64,000 nt of DNA. It comes from Thermophilibacter provencensis (lineage in GTDB: Bacteria; Actinomycetota; Coriobacteriia; Coriobacteriales; Atopobiaceae). Below the pieces are notes generated by a model. That model searched no databases. It saw nothing but the letters and a program-made list of their open reading frames with translations, and had not been told where the DNA came from. The position numbers and the translations under genes were made by a program. The stretch spans positions 271,278 to 335,277 of the forward strand of contig NZ_JAUDEA010000001.1 in NCBI RefSeq assembly GCF_030372065.1, given 5' to 3'. Shown here one piece after another: positions 1 through 7,785 of the stretch (its first letter is position 1; every line of letters starts with the position of its first letter).

Positions 1-45
1 GTATAACAGCACTGTCTTGCGCTTCCCGTCCGCCCGATTGGCCCG

Positions 46-468
46 CTAGTGTCCCCGACGCTTCCGCTTCGCCTTCTCCTGCCTCTGCTCGAAGCGTCGG
101 CTCCTCTCCTCTTCTCTGCGCTCCTTGTCGCGGGCAGCCGACTCCTGCGCCAGGGCCTCGCGCCGCTCGGCGAGCGCGACCTGGGCCTTCGTCGAGGGTC
201 CGCGATTCTTCAGCTCGCGGTCGGCCTGGCGTGCACGGCGCTTCGGGTTTCTCGCCATCGCCCGCTCCTCGCAGGCGACGGCGGGGCCGAGGGGTAGCCT
301 CGCCCACTCCCTGAGCACGAAGTCGAGGACCTCCTCGTTCGAGGGCTCGGCGCCGAACACGACGCGGCACGAGCTCAGGGCACCGTCCTCGACGCGCTCC
401 ACGATCCCCACCCAGAACTGGCCGTCGAAGCACACGGTAAGGGTGGAGGACACGGTTGTCTTCCGCAT
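46..468 (-). CDS. yjdF: YjdF-family (DUF2992) protein
   Basis: 140 residues. The N-terminus MRKTTVSSTLTVCFDGQFWV and the later GAEPSNEEVLDFVLREW and RNPKRRARQ segments match the YjdF/DUF2992 family, whose molecular role is unknown. The C-terminal half, from about residue 85, is a highly charged Lys/Arg/Glu-rich probable coiled coil, usual for the family. The start at 468 was chosen because AAGGAGG lies a few bases upstream (about 477-485); a Met 16 codons earlier has no such site. In Bacillus the homologue lies behind the yjdF riboswitch, and a structured leader is also visible here. It sits beside a methyltransferase and a TetR gene on the same strand, but whether they act together is unknown. 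Confidence 0.85.
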   Translation of the reverse strand: MRKTTVSSTLTVCFDGQFWVGIVERVEDGALSSCRVVFGAEPSNEEVLDFVLREWARLPLGPAVACEERAMARNPKRRARQADRELKNRGPSTKAQVALAERREALAQESAARDKERREEERSRRFEQRQEKAKRKRRGH

Positions 469-489
469 GGCGAATTCCTCCTTTATGTG

Positions 490-592
490 AGAGCCACGCG
501 GAGAAGGGACAACCAAGGAGGAAGGTTACTGACGGGCGGCGCCCGCACCCCGACTACCCGACGGGGTCGTGTTTTCATCTCCGATGCGCCGA
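490..592 (-). promoter_or_regulatory. Structured leader, candidate yjdF riboswitch
   Basis: On the minus strand the DNA upstream of the YjdF-like gene can fold: CGACCCCGTC can pair with GGGTAGTCGGGG, followed by the GC-rich hairpin GGGCGCCGCCC. The purine-rich run GATGAAAACACGA precedes them. Position and gene partner fit the yjdF motif RNA, which binds azaaromatic compounds. I matched it by context and foldability only; a search with Rfam model RF01764 would decide. Confidence 0.45.
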
Positions 593-604
593 TCATATCG
601 CTCC

Positions 605-1246
605 TCAGGCACCCTTGCGCACGACGGCGACGCAGGCGGTCTGGCCCACGCGGCACCAGGACACGTCGCTGAACCAGGTACCGAGGATGCGGCGCATCTC
701 GGCCTCGGAGTAGATGCGGACGTCGCCCTCCTTCGAGTGGGGCATCCACGCGTTCATGACCGCGCGGGCGGGCGCCGGCTGCCACGCGTCGCCGATGATA
801 AAGGTGCCGCCGGGCGCGAGCACGCGCCACGCCTGGAATGCCGCGCGCTCAGGGTCCGGGTAGTGGTGGAAGGAGTCGTTGCACCACGCGGCGTCGAACG
901 AGCCGTCGCGGAAGGGCAGGCGCTCGGCGTCGCAGAGCAGGACGTCGGCCCGCTCTCCCAGGCGCGCGCGGGCCGCCTCGGCCATCCTCGGCGACAGGTC
1001 CACGCAGCTGAGGCGCGCGCCCGGGACCCCCTCGAGCACCAGCGCGGCGAGGGCGCCCGTGCCGCAGCCCAGGTCGAGCAGGCGCGGGGCGGGCCTCCCG
1101 GCCGCGGCGCGCCTCACCTCCGCGAGCACGTGCGGGTAGAGCCGGCGCGCGTGATCGCCTTGCATGCTCTCGTCGTAGGTCGGCGCCTGAGCGTCGAAGG
1201 CCGCGCGGGAGCGCGAGCGCAGCAGCTCGGCGTTCTTCTCGTCCAT
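605..1246 (-). CDS. Class I SAM-dependent methyltransferase
   Basis: 213 residues. Motif I LLDLGCGTGALA near residue 57, the acidic LSCVDLS strand and the post-motif region DAAWCNDSFHHYPDPERAAF match the Methyltransf_11 fold, so it transfers a methyl group from S-adenosylmethionine to an unidentified small molecule or protein. The start at 1246 has AAAGGA eight bases upstream; the longer frame back to 1276 runs through the operator and is unlikely. A near-palindrome at 1261-1277, just upstream, matches one in front of the TetR gene, so repression by that TetR protein is likely. The substrate cannot be read from the sequence. Confidence 0.85.
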   Translation of the reverse strand: MDEKNAELLRSRSRAAFDAQAPTYDESMQGDHARRLYPHVLAEVRRAAAGRPAPRLLDLGCGTGALAALVLEGVPGARLSCVDLSPRMAEAARARLGERADVLLCDAERLPFRDGSFDAAWCNDSFHHYPDPERAAFQAWRVLAPGGTFIIGDAWQPAPARAVMNAWMPHSKEGDVRIYSEAEMRRILGTWFSDVSWCRVGQTACVAVVRKGA

Positions 1247-1260
1247 CTTGCATCCTTTCT

Positions 1261-1277
1261 GTTGAGCATTGTTCAAT
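1261..1277. promoter_or_regulatory. Putative TetR operator O1
   Basis: GTTGAGCATTGTTCAAT is a near-perfect inverted repeat just upstream of the methyltransferase ribosome binding site. It differs by two central-arm bases from the copy at 1948-1964 in front of the tetR gene. A dyad shared between a regulator and its neighbour is the usual arrangement for TetR-type repressors. Confidence 0.7.
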
Positions 1278-1293
1278 ACGGTCGGCCGAAAAG

Positions 1294-1315
1294 TGCCCCG
1301 GCCACGGCCGGGGCA
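1294..1315 (-). terminator. Hairpin after tetR
   Basis: TGCCCCGGCC, two-base loop, GGCCGGGGCA: a perfect 10-bp stem in the 45-bp gap after the tetR stop, followed on the minus strand by a short T-rich stretch (ACTTTTC). Probably an intrinsic terminator, though the T-run is weak. Confidence 0.6.
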
Positions 1316-1321
1316 GGATCC

Positions 1322-1912
1322 CTAGTCTGCGGCGCCCCCCGAGCGGAACTCGACGAGCAGGGCGCGGAGGTAGCGGCGGGCAGCGGCGGTCGCGGCGCCG
1401 TCAGGCATGCCCGGGCCCGAGACGAGGCCGACCGCGCCGTAGGTCATGATCGCGGCGAGCTCGTCGGCGTCGGTCGCCAGCTCGCCGCGCGCGGCGGCAT
1501 CCGCCTCGAGTGCGGCGCGCAGGTGGGGCCGCACCGCCTCGCACATGGCGAGCGAGAGCCTGTCGTGCAGGGCGCCGTGGCCCTCGGCGTGGAAGTACGC
1601 CTCGTGCGGGAAGGACACGTGGCCCGCCGCGAGGGAGACGGCGCGGTCGAGCCTCTCGTCCAGCGAGGGGCCCTCCTCGTCCAGGATGGCGTTAATCCCC
1701 TCGGCGCAGCGGCGGGCGTAGTCCCCGATGGCCTCGGCGAACATCCTCTCCTTGGAGTCGAAGTAGTGGTAGGCGAGCCCCGGCGCCACGCCCGCGGCGC
1801 GCGCGACGGCGCGCACGGACACGTTGTCGTAGCCCTCCTCGGCGAAGAGCCTCATGGCGCAGGCAAGAAGCTCGCGCCGGCGCTCCCCGGGGTCCATCAC
1901 GGTTCTGGTCAC
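1322..1912 (-). CDS. TetR/AcrR family transcriptional repressor
   Basis: 196 residues. The N-terminal helix-turn-helix, RRRELLACAMRLFAEEGY then VSVRAVARAAGVAPGLAYHYF, is the typical TetR DNA-binding domain (residues about 8-55), followed by an all-helical ligand-binding domain. I chose the GTG at 1912 because GAGGAGG lies just upstream (1919-1928); the ATG at 1966 would start inside the operator. Dyads at 1948-1964 and 1261-1277 indicate control of itself and of the methyltransferase, possibly of yjdF too. The ligand is unknown. Confidence 0.9.
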   Translation of the reverse strand: MTRTVMDPGERRRELLACAMRLFAEEGYDNVSVRAVARAAGVAPGLAYHYFDSKERMFAEAIGDYARRCAEGINAILDEEGPSLDERLDRAVSLAAGHVSFPHEAYFHAEGHGALHDRLSLAMCEAVRPHLRAALEADAAARGELATDADELAAIMTYGAVGLVSGPGMPDGAATAAARRYLRALLVEFRSGGAAD

Positions 1913-1947
1913 GGCGGCCACCTCCTCGTGACGGATGGTACACCTCG

Positions 1948-1964
1948 GTTGAACATTGGTCAAC
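1948..1964. promoter_or_regulatory. Putative TetR operator O2
   Basis: GTTGAACATTGGTCAAC, an inverted repeat upstream of the tetR start. With O1 it gives the consensus GTTGANCATTGNTCAA. Its position suggests autoregulation. Confidence 0.7.
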
Positions 1965-2100
1965 ACTGAGGCGCGCGGCGGGCGCCCGTGGGGGCTGTCT
2001 TTTGGGCGGCCCGCCCGGGGAGGAGCCGCGCGGGCGTTCTTCTCGTCCTACTTTGATGCGCAACGCCTTGCATCTGCCGTGGCAGTGCTCGGGCGCTTGC

Positions 2101-2838
2101 TTATGGGCGACCCTCGAGCGCCTCGAGGTAGACCTCGGGATGCCACAAGCTCGCCTCGCCGTGCCGCCAGCCAGGGCGCTCGACAAGCGTGCTGCCCGGC
2201 AAGGCCTTAGCCAAGGCGCGCGCCGAGCGCACCATGACGCGGGGCTCCCTCCCGCCGACGAGGATGGTGGCCCGCGCCCCGCAGCCCGCGAGCTCGGGCT
2301 TCAGCCGGTAGGAGCTGTTCGCCCGCATGAAGGCGATCATGTCCCGCTTTGATATGGCGCAGCTGTCGCGGTAGTAGGGCTCGTAGAGCTCCTCGGGGAG
2401 GTGGAGGCTCGCGAACTGCGCCCGCGAGAACCAGGGGCGCCGCACGAGCGGGTAGCTCAGGGCGACGGCGGGCGCGGCGAGGGCGCGGGCGGCGCGCATG
2501 GGGAGCACGAGCGAGCTCTCGATGACGGCGCGCTCCGCGATCCGCGGCCGCTGCGCGAGGGCCTCGAGGGCGACCTGCGCCCCGAGGGAGACGCCGCCGA
2601 GCGCGTCGACGTGCCCGCCGAGCTCGCGGTCGATGAGTGCGACGAGCTCGGAGGCGTTTTCCTCGATCGAGGTGAACGGGCGGTCCGAGCCGGCGTGCCC
2701 GTCGAGCACGGGGAGCACGACGCGGTACCCGTTGGCGGCGAGCAGGTCGGCGACTGCCCGGTAGTTCCACCACGAGAGGCCGCCCCCGTGCAGGAGCACC
2801 GCCGTCCGCGCGCCCGTGCCGAGCGTGTGAGTGACCAT
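2101..2838 (-). CDS. Alpha/beta hydrolase
   Basis: 245 residues. The oxyanion-region motif VLLHGGGLSWW near residue 15, the nucleophile elbow GGVSLGAQ (Ser near residue 85) and a C-terminal RHGEASLW, which could supply the catalytic His, identify an alpha/beta hydrolase of the small esterase or lipase type. No signal peptide, so cytoplasmic. AAAGGA precedes the ATG by six bases. The substrate is unknown. It lies alone between the tetR gene and a gene-free stretch. Confidence 0.8.
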   Translation of the reverse strand: MVTHTLGTGARTAVLLHGGGLSWWNYRAVADLLAANGYRVVLPVLDGHAGSDRPFTSIEENASELVALIDRELGGHVDALGGVSLGAQVALEALAQRPRIAERAVIESSLVLPMRAARALAAPAVALSYPLVRRPWFSRAQFASLHLPEELYEPYYRDSCAISKRDMIAFMRANSSYRLKPELAGCGARATILVGGREPRVMVRSARALAKALPGSTLVERPGWRHGEASLWHPEVYLEALEGRP

Positions 2839-3205
2839 CTGAATCCTTTCGACGGTGACGTGGCCCGGGCGGCGCCGTTGGAGGCGGGCGCGTGCTTAGG
2901 CCGGCGCATGGTCGCGCGGTTCTTCTCGTCCCGTGCGCCCCATTATACGGGCGGCATGCGGGAGTTTTCCACGTCGGGGCCTCCGGGCGTTCTTCTCGGC
3001 ATGAGACGCTTTGGAACACGGGGCAATGCTTCGCGCGGAGCGCCGGTAGGTTATCGACAAGTTCTCGTTGGAATGTGCAAAACCGCTGGTGGCGGTGCGT
3101 GCGCGGTCGTTCTTCTCGTCCGCCGCGAAGGAGGCGCCGCGACCGTCGGCCAGGCCACGTGCGCCTCGGAAATCCGCAGGTAGAGGCCACGTAAAGAACT
3201 CTTGA
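2839..3205. other. Gene-free stretch with four TTYTCTCG-type words
   Basis: No convincing gene. It holds three copies of TTCTTCTCG (2920, 2990, 3110) and a shorter relative TTTTCTCG at 3211, all on the plus strand. Fragments of coding-like sequence just to the right suggest decayed gene DNA. Confidence 0.5.
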
Positions 3206-3370
3206 CGCGCTTTTCTCGTCCCACAAGGCCCGGCGTACCCGGCCGCCGGCATGGACGAGGCGGCCCTCGCGGCGGCGCTCGCCAAGCTCGCCACCGAGTT
3301 CAAGGCAAGCGGCGGCACCCGGCACGCATTTCTTGCGGCCGCAGAGCGCGCCGCACAGAACCTGGACTAG
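3206..3370 (+). pseudogene. Possible C-terminal remnant of a GntR-type regulator
   Basis: An open frame runs from just after a stop at 3203 to a stop at 3370, encoding LVPQGPAYPAAGMDEAALAA and onward to AAERAAQNLD. The only ATG is at 3251 and has no clear ribosome binding site. The Ala/Leu/Glu-rich helical tail resembles the end of YtrA-type GntR regulators, which often precede DUF1648 membrane proteins as here. The following gene starts nine bases after the stop with GGAG. A truncated regulator is the best reading, but evidence is thin and a small real protein is possible. Confidence 0.35.
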
Positions 3371-3379
3371 GGAGCGCAC

Positions 3380-3628
3380 ATGTCGCCTGACCTCATAGCA
3401 CTCATCACCAACGCGTCGATGGCGCTCATCACCTTCCTCTCCGGCTACCTCATCGCCGCGACGCCCTGGCTCACCCGCGGGCGCGAGGCCTTCGCGGTGA
3501 GCGTGCCGGAAACGGCGCAGGCAGACCCCCGCATCCGGCGCATGCGGCGGATCTTCCTCGCCAGCGTCCTCGCCATCTCGGCCGCATCCGCCGTCGCCAC
3601 CCTGGCGCTCTCCTCCACGTGCCCGTGA
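3380..3628 (+). CDS. Small membrane protein, N-terminal part of a DUF1648-type protein
   Basis: 82 residues with two predicted membrane helices (about 6-27 and 59-78) and the segment REAFAVSVPETAQADPRIRR. That segment resembles the conserved region just before the DUF1648 domain in full-length DUF1648/DUF5808 membrane proteins. The next gene begins with exactly that domain in a different frame and overlaps this one by ten bases. Either the two are a translationally coupled pair or one gene split by a frameshift near 3610-3628. GGAG lies before the ATG. Confidence 0.6.
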   Translation: MSPDLIALITNASMALITFLSGYLIAATPWLTRGREAFAVSVPETAQADPRIRRMRRIFLASVLAISAASAVATLALSSTCP

Positions 3629-4293
3629 TCCTGGCGACGCTCGCCCTCGCGCTCGCGCTCTACCCGCGGATGCCCGACCCCGTTCCCGTGCACTTCGACG
3701 CCGCGGGCTCGGTCGACAACTGGATGGACAAGGGCTGGCAGGTCGTCGCCATGCCGCTCGCCGTCCAGGCGTTCATGGCGCTGTGCCTCACCACGTCGCA
3801 CTGGCAAATCCTGAGGAGCCGCCGGCCGGCCTCGCCCGAGCACCCCGTCGCCTCCGCCATCGCCTACGGCGCGTTCGCCCGCGCCCAGAGCGCGGCGCTG
3901 CTCGTCACGGGCCTGGTGATCACCATGTCGATTGCGATCATGCCACTCGCCTTCGCCGGCGTGGTCAGCTCGGACCAGTCCCTCGTGGCGCTCATCGTGA
4001 TCATCATCGGCGCGATCCTGCCCAACCTCGCCGTCTCGCTCGTCTACGGACAGGCAGGGTCGCGCCTCCTGCGGCGCATGACGGCGTCGAGCGCGCTCGA
4101 CTACGATGACGACGAGCGGTGGCACCTCGGCGTCTTCTACGTGAACCGCGAGGACCCCTCCGTCGTGGTGCCCCGCCGCTTCGGCGTGGGCTGGGCGATG
4201 AACTGGGGCAACCCCAGGTCGTGGGGGCTCGTCGCGCTGCTCGTCGCGGCGGTCGCGGCCTTCGTCGCGGTGGTCGAGGTCCTGCTCAGGTAG
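3619..4293 (+). CDS. DUF1648/DUF5808 membrane protein
   Basis: 224 residues from a GTG. It opens with a membrane helix and the DUF1648 motif YPRMPDPVPVHFDAAGSVDN, has several more membrane segments, and ends with the DUF5808-like stretch WHLGVFYVNREDPSVVVPRR then GWAMNWGNPRSW and a last membrane helix. Such proteins are often encoded with GntR repressors and are linked to envelope stress, but their biochemistry is unknown. No ribosome binding site precedes the GTG, which favours a frameshifted single gene with the preceding ORF. Confidence 0.75.
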   Translation: MPVILATLALALALYPRMPDPVPVHFDAAGSVDNWMDKGWQVVAMPLAVQAFMALCLTTSHWQILRSRRPASPEHPVASAIAYGAFARAQSAALLVTGLVITMSIAIMPLAFAGVVSSDQSLVALIVIIIGAILPNLAVSLVYGQAGSRLLRRMTASSALDYDDDERWHLGVFYVNREDPSVVVPRRFGVGWAMNWGNPRSWGLVALLVAAVAAFVAVVEVLLR

Positions 4294-4375
4294 GGCCGGC
4301 GGCCAGCTCGTCCGCGCAGGAGACCTGACCCCCAGGCGCCCGCCGCCCCAGCGCCCCAGCCCATCGGAAAGCGTA

Positions 4376-4406
4376 GCGCCCCGTGGATTTGTTCCTCGCG
4401 GGGCGC
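4376..4406. terminator. Hairpin between convergent genes
   Basis: GCGCCCCG and CGGGGCGC enclose a 15-base loop, between the convergent DUF1648 and ABC transporter genes. Likely a shared terminator, without a clean T-run. The rest of the 255-bp gap holds a second GC hairpin (about 4499-4530, GTGGG...CCCAC). Confidence 0.5.
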
Positions 4407-4548
4407 CGCCATTTTGGTAGGCCGGACAGACGATGTCTGATTCCGCTCAAGGCAGTTCATCGCTTGGCCCGGGAGAGGGTGGCGGCGGGGGGATCCGCCC
4501 GTGGGACTGTTCGTTTGGGCGGCCCACCCGCCATTCGGCCCGCCGGCC

Positions 4549-6291
4549 TCAGCGGCCTCCCGTGCTGCCGACGCTCCAGCCAAGGCTCTCGGCCTGGATG
4601 CGAACGAGGCGGGCGTAAAGGCCGCCCGCGGCCACGAGCTCGTCGTGGCGCCCGCGCTCCACCACGCGACCGTCGTCGAGCACAAAGATCTTGTCGGCGT
4701 CCACCACGTTGGCGAGGCGGTGCGAGATGAGAAGTATCGTCGCGCGACCGGAAAGCCCGCGCACGGCGGCCATGATGGCGTCCTCACTCTCCGCGTCCAC
4801 GTTGGAGGTCGCCTCGTCAAAGACGTAGACCGGCGTGGCGTGCAGCAGCGCGCGGGCGATGGCGAGGCGCTGCCGCTGGCCGCCGGAGAGGTTGGAGCCG
4901 CGCTCGGCGAGCATGGTGTCCAGCCCGGCCTCGCCGCGCAGGAAGGCGGCCAGGCGCGTGGCCTCGAGCGCGGCCCAGAGCTCGTCGTCGCCCGCGCCCG
5001 ACGCCGCGACCAGCAGGTTCTCCCGCACCGTACCCTTGAAGAGGTAGCTCTCGTGGCCCACGTATGTCACGTGGGCGAGCAGGTCGGCCGCGTCGAGCAC
5101 GCCCACCTCCACGCCGCCCACCGTAAGCGAACCTTGATACCCGCGCAGCCGCCCCAGTAGGAGCGCCGCGAGCGTGGACTTACCGCAGCCGGACTCGCCC
5201 ACCACGGCCACGAAGCCACCGGCCGTCACGTCGAGGCTCACGCCGGAGAGCACCTCGCGCTCACCATCGTAGGAGAAACGCAGGTCATGCGCACATACGT
5301 CACGACGCCCCGGAAACGCAACGCCGCCCGCCGGCGGCTCCGGCAGGCCCAGCAGCCGGAAGATCTTCTCGCTCGCCGCCATGCCATTCATGGCCACGTG
5401 GAAGAACGACCCCAGCTGGCGCATGGGGATGAAGTAGTCCGCCGCCAGCAGGATGATGGCGAGGCATCCTCCCAGGTCAACGGCACCGGCGGCCATCTGC
5501 GTGAGCGCCACCGCCACACCGGCGGCCGCCCCGCCGTACGCCACGAGGTCCATGATCGTGATGGAGTTGAGCTGCATCGTGAGCACGCGCATCGTGATGC
5601 GCCGGAACTTCTCGGCCTGCTCGTTCATCTCGGCCTGCTTGAACTCGTCGGACTGGTAGACCTTGAGGGTGGTGAGGCCCTGGAGGTTCTCCAGGAACGT
5701 GTCGCCGAGCTCGGTGTACTGGCCCCAGTAGCGGCCGAGCAGCCGCTTTGCCCAGGTCTGGACCGCGGCGATGGCCACCGGGATGAGCGGCACGCACACC
5801 AGCAGCACCACGGCCGCCGGCACGTTCACGGTTGCGAGCACCCCAAAGAGCGTGAGTGGGGCGAGAAGCGCGTAGAAGAACTGCGGCAGGTACGCGCCGA
5901 AGTAGGTCTCCAGCTGGTCGCACCCCTCCACGGCCACCTGCACGACCTCTGAGGTACGCACGCCCTCGCGATAGCTCGGGCCCAGGCGCAGGAGCTTCCC
6001 GTAGATGCGGTGGCGCAGCGTGCTTTTTACCTCACGGCTGGCAAGAAACCCCATGCGCGCGGAGCCCATGGCGGCGACGGAGCGCACGGCGGCGGTCACT
6101 GCCACGACGATGGCAAGGGACACGAGGTCCTTCTCGCCCGCCGCGCCGGCCCAGAGCAGGCCAAGCGTCCTGGAGACAACGAGGGTCATGCCGATGCTTG
6201 CCACAAGCGAGACCCACTGACACGCCACGCTCGCACCCACGTACCTCATGCTTTGCGGCACCGTTCCAATGAGCCGCCTGTCGATCATCAT
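4549..6291 (-). CDS. ABC exporter, fused membrane and ATPase domains (CydD-like)
   Basis: 580 residues. Six membrane helices cover residues about 15-300, followed by an ATPase domain with Walker A GESGCGKST, signature LSGGQRQRLAIARALL, Walker B VYVFDEATS and the switch His in LLISHRLANV. The family exports peptides, lipids, thiols or drugs; spacing and the FLENLQGLTTLKVYQSD segment resemble CydD/CydC-type half-transporters. Such proteins usually work as heterodimers, but no partner lies next to it. I chose the ATG at 6291, with AGGGAAG upstream; a Met at 6348 lacks one. Confidence 0.85.
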   Translation of the reverse strand: MMIDRRLIGTVPQSMRYVGASVACQWVSLVASIGMTLVVSRTLGLLWAGAAGEKDLVSLAIVVAVTAAVRSVAAMGSARMGFLASREVKSTLRHRIYGKLLRLGPSYREGVRTSEVVQVAVEGCDQLETYFGAYLPQFFYALLAPLTLFGVLATVNVPAAVVLLVCVPLIPVAIAAVQTWAKRLLGRYWGQYTELGDTFLENLQGLTTLKVYQSDEFKQAEMNEQAEKFRRITMRVLTMQLNSITIMDLVAYGGAAAGVAVALTQMAAGAVDLGGCLAIILLAADYFIPMRQLGSFFHVAMNGMAASEKIFRLLGLPEPPAGGVAFPGRRDVCAHDLRFSYDGEREVLSGVSLDVTAGGFVAVVGESGCGKSTLAALLLGRLRGYQGSLTVGGVEVGVLDAADLLAHVTYVGHESYLFKGTVRENLLVAASGAGDDELWAALEATRLAAFLRGEAGLDTMLAERGSNLSGGQRQRLAIARALLHATPVYVFDEATSNVDAESEDAIMAAVRGLSGRATILLISHRLANVVDADKIFVLDDGRVVERGRHDELVAAGGLYARLVRIQAESLGWSVGSTGGR

Positions 6292-6317
6292 CCGCTTCCC
6301 TCTCGATTGCCGGAAAT

Positions 6318-6359
6318 CTGTTAACCAGAGTAAACTATCGTACCGCAATTGTTAACCTG
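6318..6359 (-). promoter_or_regulatory. Promoter region of the ABC exporter with paired GTTAAC sites
   Basis: An AT-rich stretch upstream of the exporter holds two copies of GTTAAC about 30 bp apart. On the minus strand TTAACA and TACTCT stand 17 bp apart and could be the -35 and -10. The paired sites may bind a regulator, which is inference only. Confidence 0.35.
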
Positions 6360-6407
6360 TCATAACTTTTCGCATCCCTTTGCGCCGGCGAGAGGAACGG
6401 GCGACTT

Positions 6408-6437
6408 GCGGACGGTTCTTCTCGGCAAACCGCCCGC
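6408..6437. repeat. Hairpin with the TTCTTCTCG word at its loop
   Basis: GCGGACGGTT and AACCGCCCGC pair with one A-C mismatch around the loop CTTCTCGGCA. It lies between two divergent genes, so it is not at a gene end and is unlikely to be a plain terminator. Confidence 0.7.
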
Positions 6438-6465
6438 GTGACAGTCAGCTCTGACGCCAGTATCA
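6438..6465. repeat. 28-bp element, copy 1
   Basis: GTGACAGTCAGCTC...CGCCAGTATCA. It matches 22502-22529 at 26 of 28 positions. The other copy is a perfect dyad with 8-bp arms; here two arm bases differ. It directly follows a TTCTCGGC-containing module in both places. Confidence 0.75.
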
Positions 6466-6531
6466 TGTATGGCGGGCGCACCGTGAGGGTATGATGGACG
6501 TATTGCAGCCGCCTCCCATAAAGGAGTCCAC

Positions 6532-7740
6532 ATGAACGAGGGTACCGTCCCCGCCGAGAGCAAAAGGATTTCAATAATCCTCAAGGTGTACGGCGTCTAC
6601 TGTCTCATCACGGCTGCGGCGGTGCTTGCGCTGGTGGCGCTCGTCGCGATTCCGCTCGCGCAGTATGGCGTGGCGCTCTTCCGCGAGAGCCACGACGTCA
6701 CGCTCACAATGACGCTCACCATCATCCAGATCGTGACGTCAGTCATAGCCGCCGTCGGCTACGTCGCCTTTGGCGTGCTTGTGCTCAAGAACCGCCGCCG
6801 ACACGTGGCGCAGATTGCGTACGCCCTGCTCGGCGTAGGTGTCGTCAACCTCATCCTTGAGATCATGCTCAACGGCTTTGGCGACAACCTCATCTACGAC
6901 GGCGTGCGGCTCGTGGTCCTTCTCATTATCTCCGCCACCATCGACCCCACGCTCATCACGGAGCGCCAGCTCCAGCGCAAGCTGCGCGACATGGAGACCG
7001 AGGAGGCCGCCGAGGCCGGCACGCTCGGGCGCGCCAAGGGCGATCGCGGCTTCATTGAGCTCGACTTCTTCAACCTGTTCTGGGTCTTTGTGGTCTGTTG
7101 CGTACTTGGTCTTATCATCGAGACCGTCTATCACATGGTCGTCGTTGACCCGGGCGTCTACCAGGACCGCGCTGGCATGCTCTACGGGCCCTTCTCGCCC
7201 ATTTACGGTTTTGGCGCCGTGCTCATGACGGTTGCGCTCAACCGCTTCTATCGCGCCAACCCTGTTGTGATCTTCCTGGTCTCCGCCGTCATCGGCGGGC
7301 TCTTTGAGGCGGCGGTCTCCTGGTTCATGCAGGTGGGCTTTGGCGCCGTGGCCTGGGACTACTCGGGCTCCACGATCTTTGGGCTCTTCCCGGACCCCAT
7401 CGCCATCCTCTTTGGCGGACGCACCTCGACGCTCTTCATGTGCATGTGGGGCGCGCTCGGCTTTGTGTGGATCAAGTTCTGCCTGCCGTGGCTCTTGAAG
7501 CTCATCAACCTCATCCCCTGGCAGGCGCGCTACTCGTTCACCACGCTCTGCGCCATCCTCATGCTGGTGAACGGCGTCATGACGCTGCAGTCCCTCGAGT
7601 GCTGGTACCAGCGCGAGAGCGGCCTTCCACCCACCTCGCCGGTCGAGGAGTTCTACGCCGAGCACTATGACGACGCCTATATGCAGCACCGCTTCCAGTC
7701 CATGACGATCACGCCCGAGGACTCCGCCCGCGCGGCGTAA
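6532..7740 (+). CDS. CmpB-family (type IV ABC permease-like) membrane protein
   Basis: 402 residues. The N-terminus has four to five membrane helices (about 15-140); the C-terminal half begins FFNLFWVFVVCCVLGLIIET and includes RAGMLYGPFSPIYGFGAV and DYSGSTIFGLF, the hallmark of the family called putative ABC-transporter type IV (CmpB). Despite the name, no transport function is proven. AAGGAG precedes the ATG by eight bases. No partner ATPase gene is adjacent on this strand. Confidence 0.8.
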   Translation: MNEGTVPAESKRISIILKVYGVYCLITAAAVLALVALVAIPLAQYGVALFRESHDVTLTMTLTIIQIVTSVIAAVGYVAFGVLVLKNRRRHVAQIAYALLGVGVVNLILEIMLNGFGDNLIYDGVRLVVLLIISATIDPTLITERQLQRKLRDMETEEAAEAGTLGRAKGDRGFIELDFFNLFWVFVVCCVLGLIIETVYHMVVVDPGVYQDRAGMLYGPFSPIYGFGAVLMTVALNRFYRANPVVIFLVSAVIGGLFEAAVSWFMQVGFGAVAWDYSGSTIFGLFPDPIAILFGGRTSTLFMCMWGALGFVWIKFCLPWLLKLINLIPWQARYSFTTLCAILMLVNGVMTLQSLECWYQRESGLPPTSPVEEFYAEHYDDAYMQHRFQSMTITPEDSARAA

Positions 7741-7785
7741 GGCGGTAGCGCGCCGGGCTAAACGCCGCACTACGCGCACAAAAAA

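Noticed and set aside
1987..2015. GGGCGGCCC hairpins at about 2.0, 4.5 and 40.45 kb as one repeat family
   Set aside because: The match is short and GC-only, and the surrounding bases differ; likely coincidence of GC-rich hairpins.
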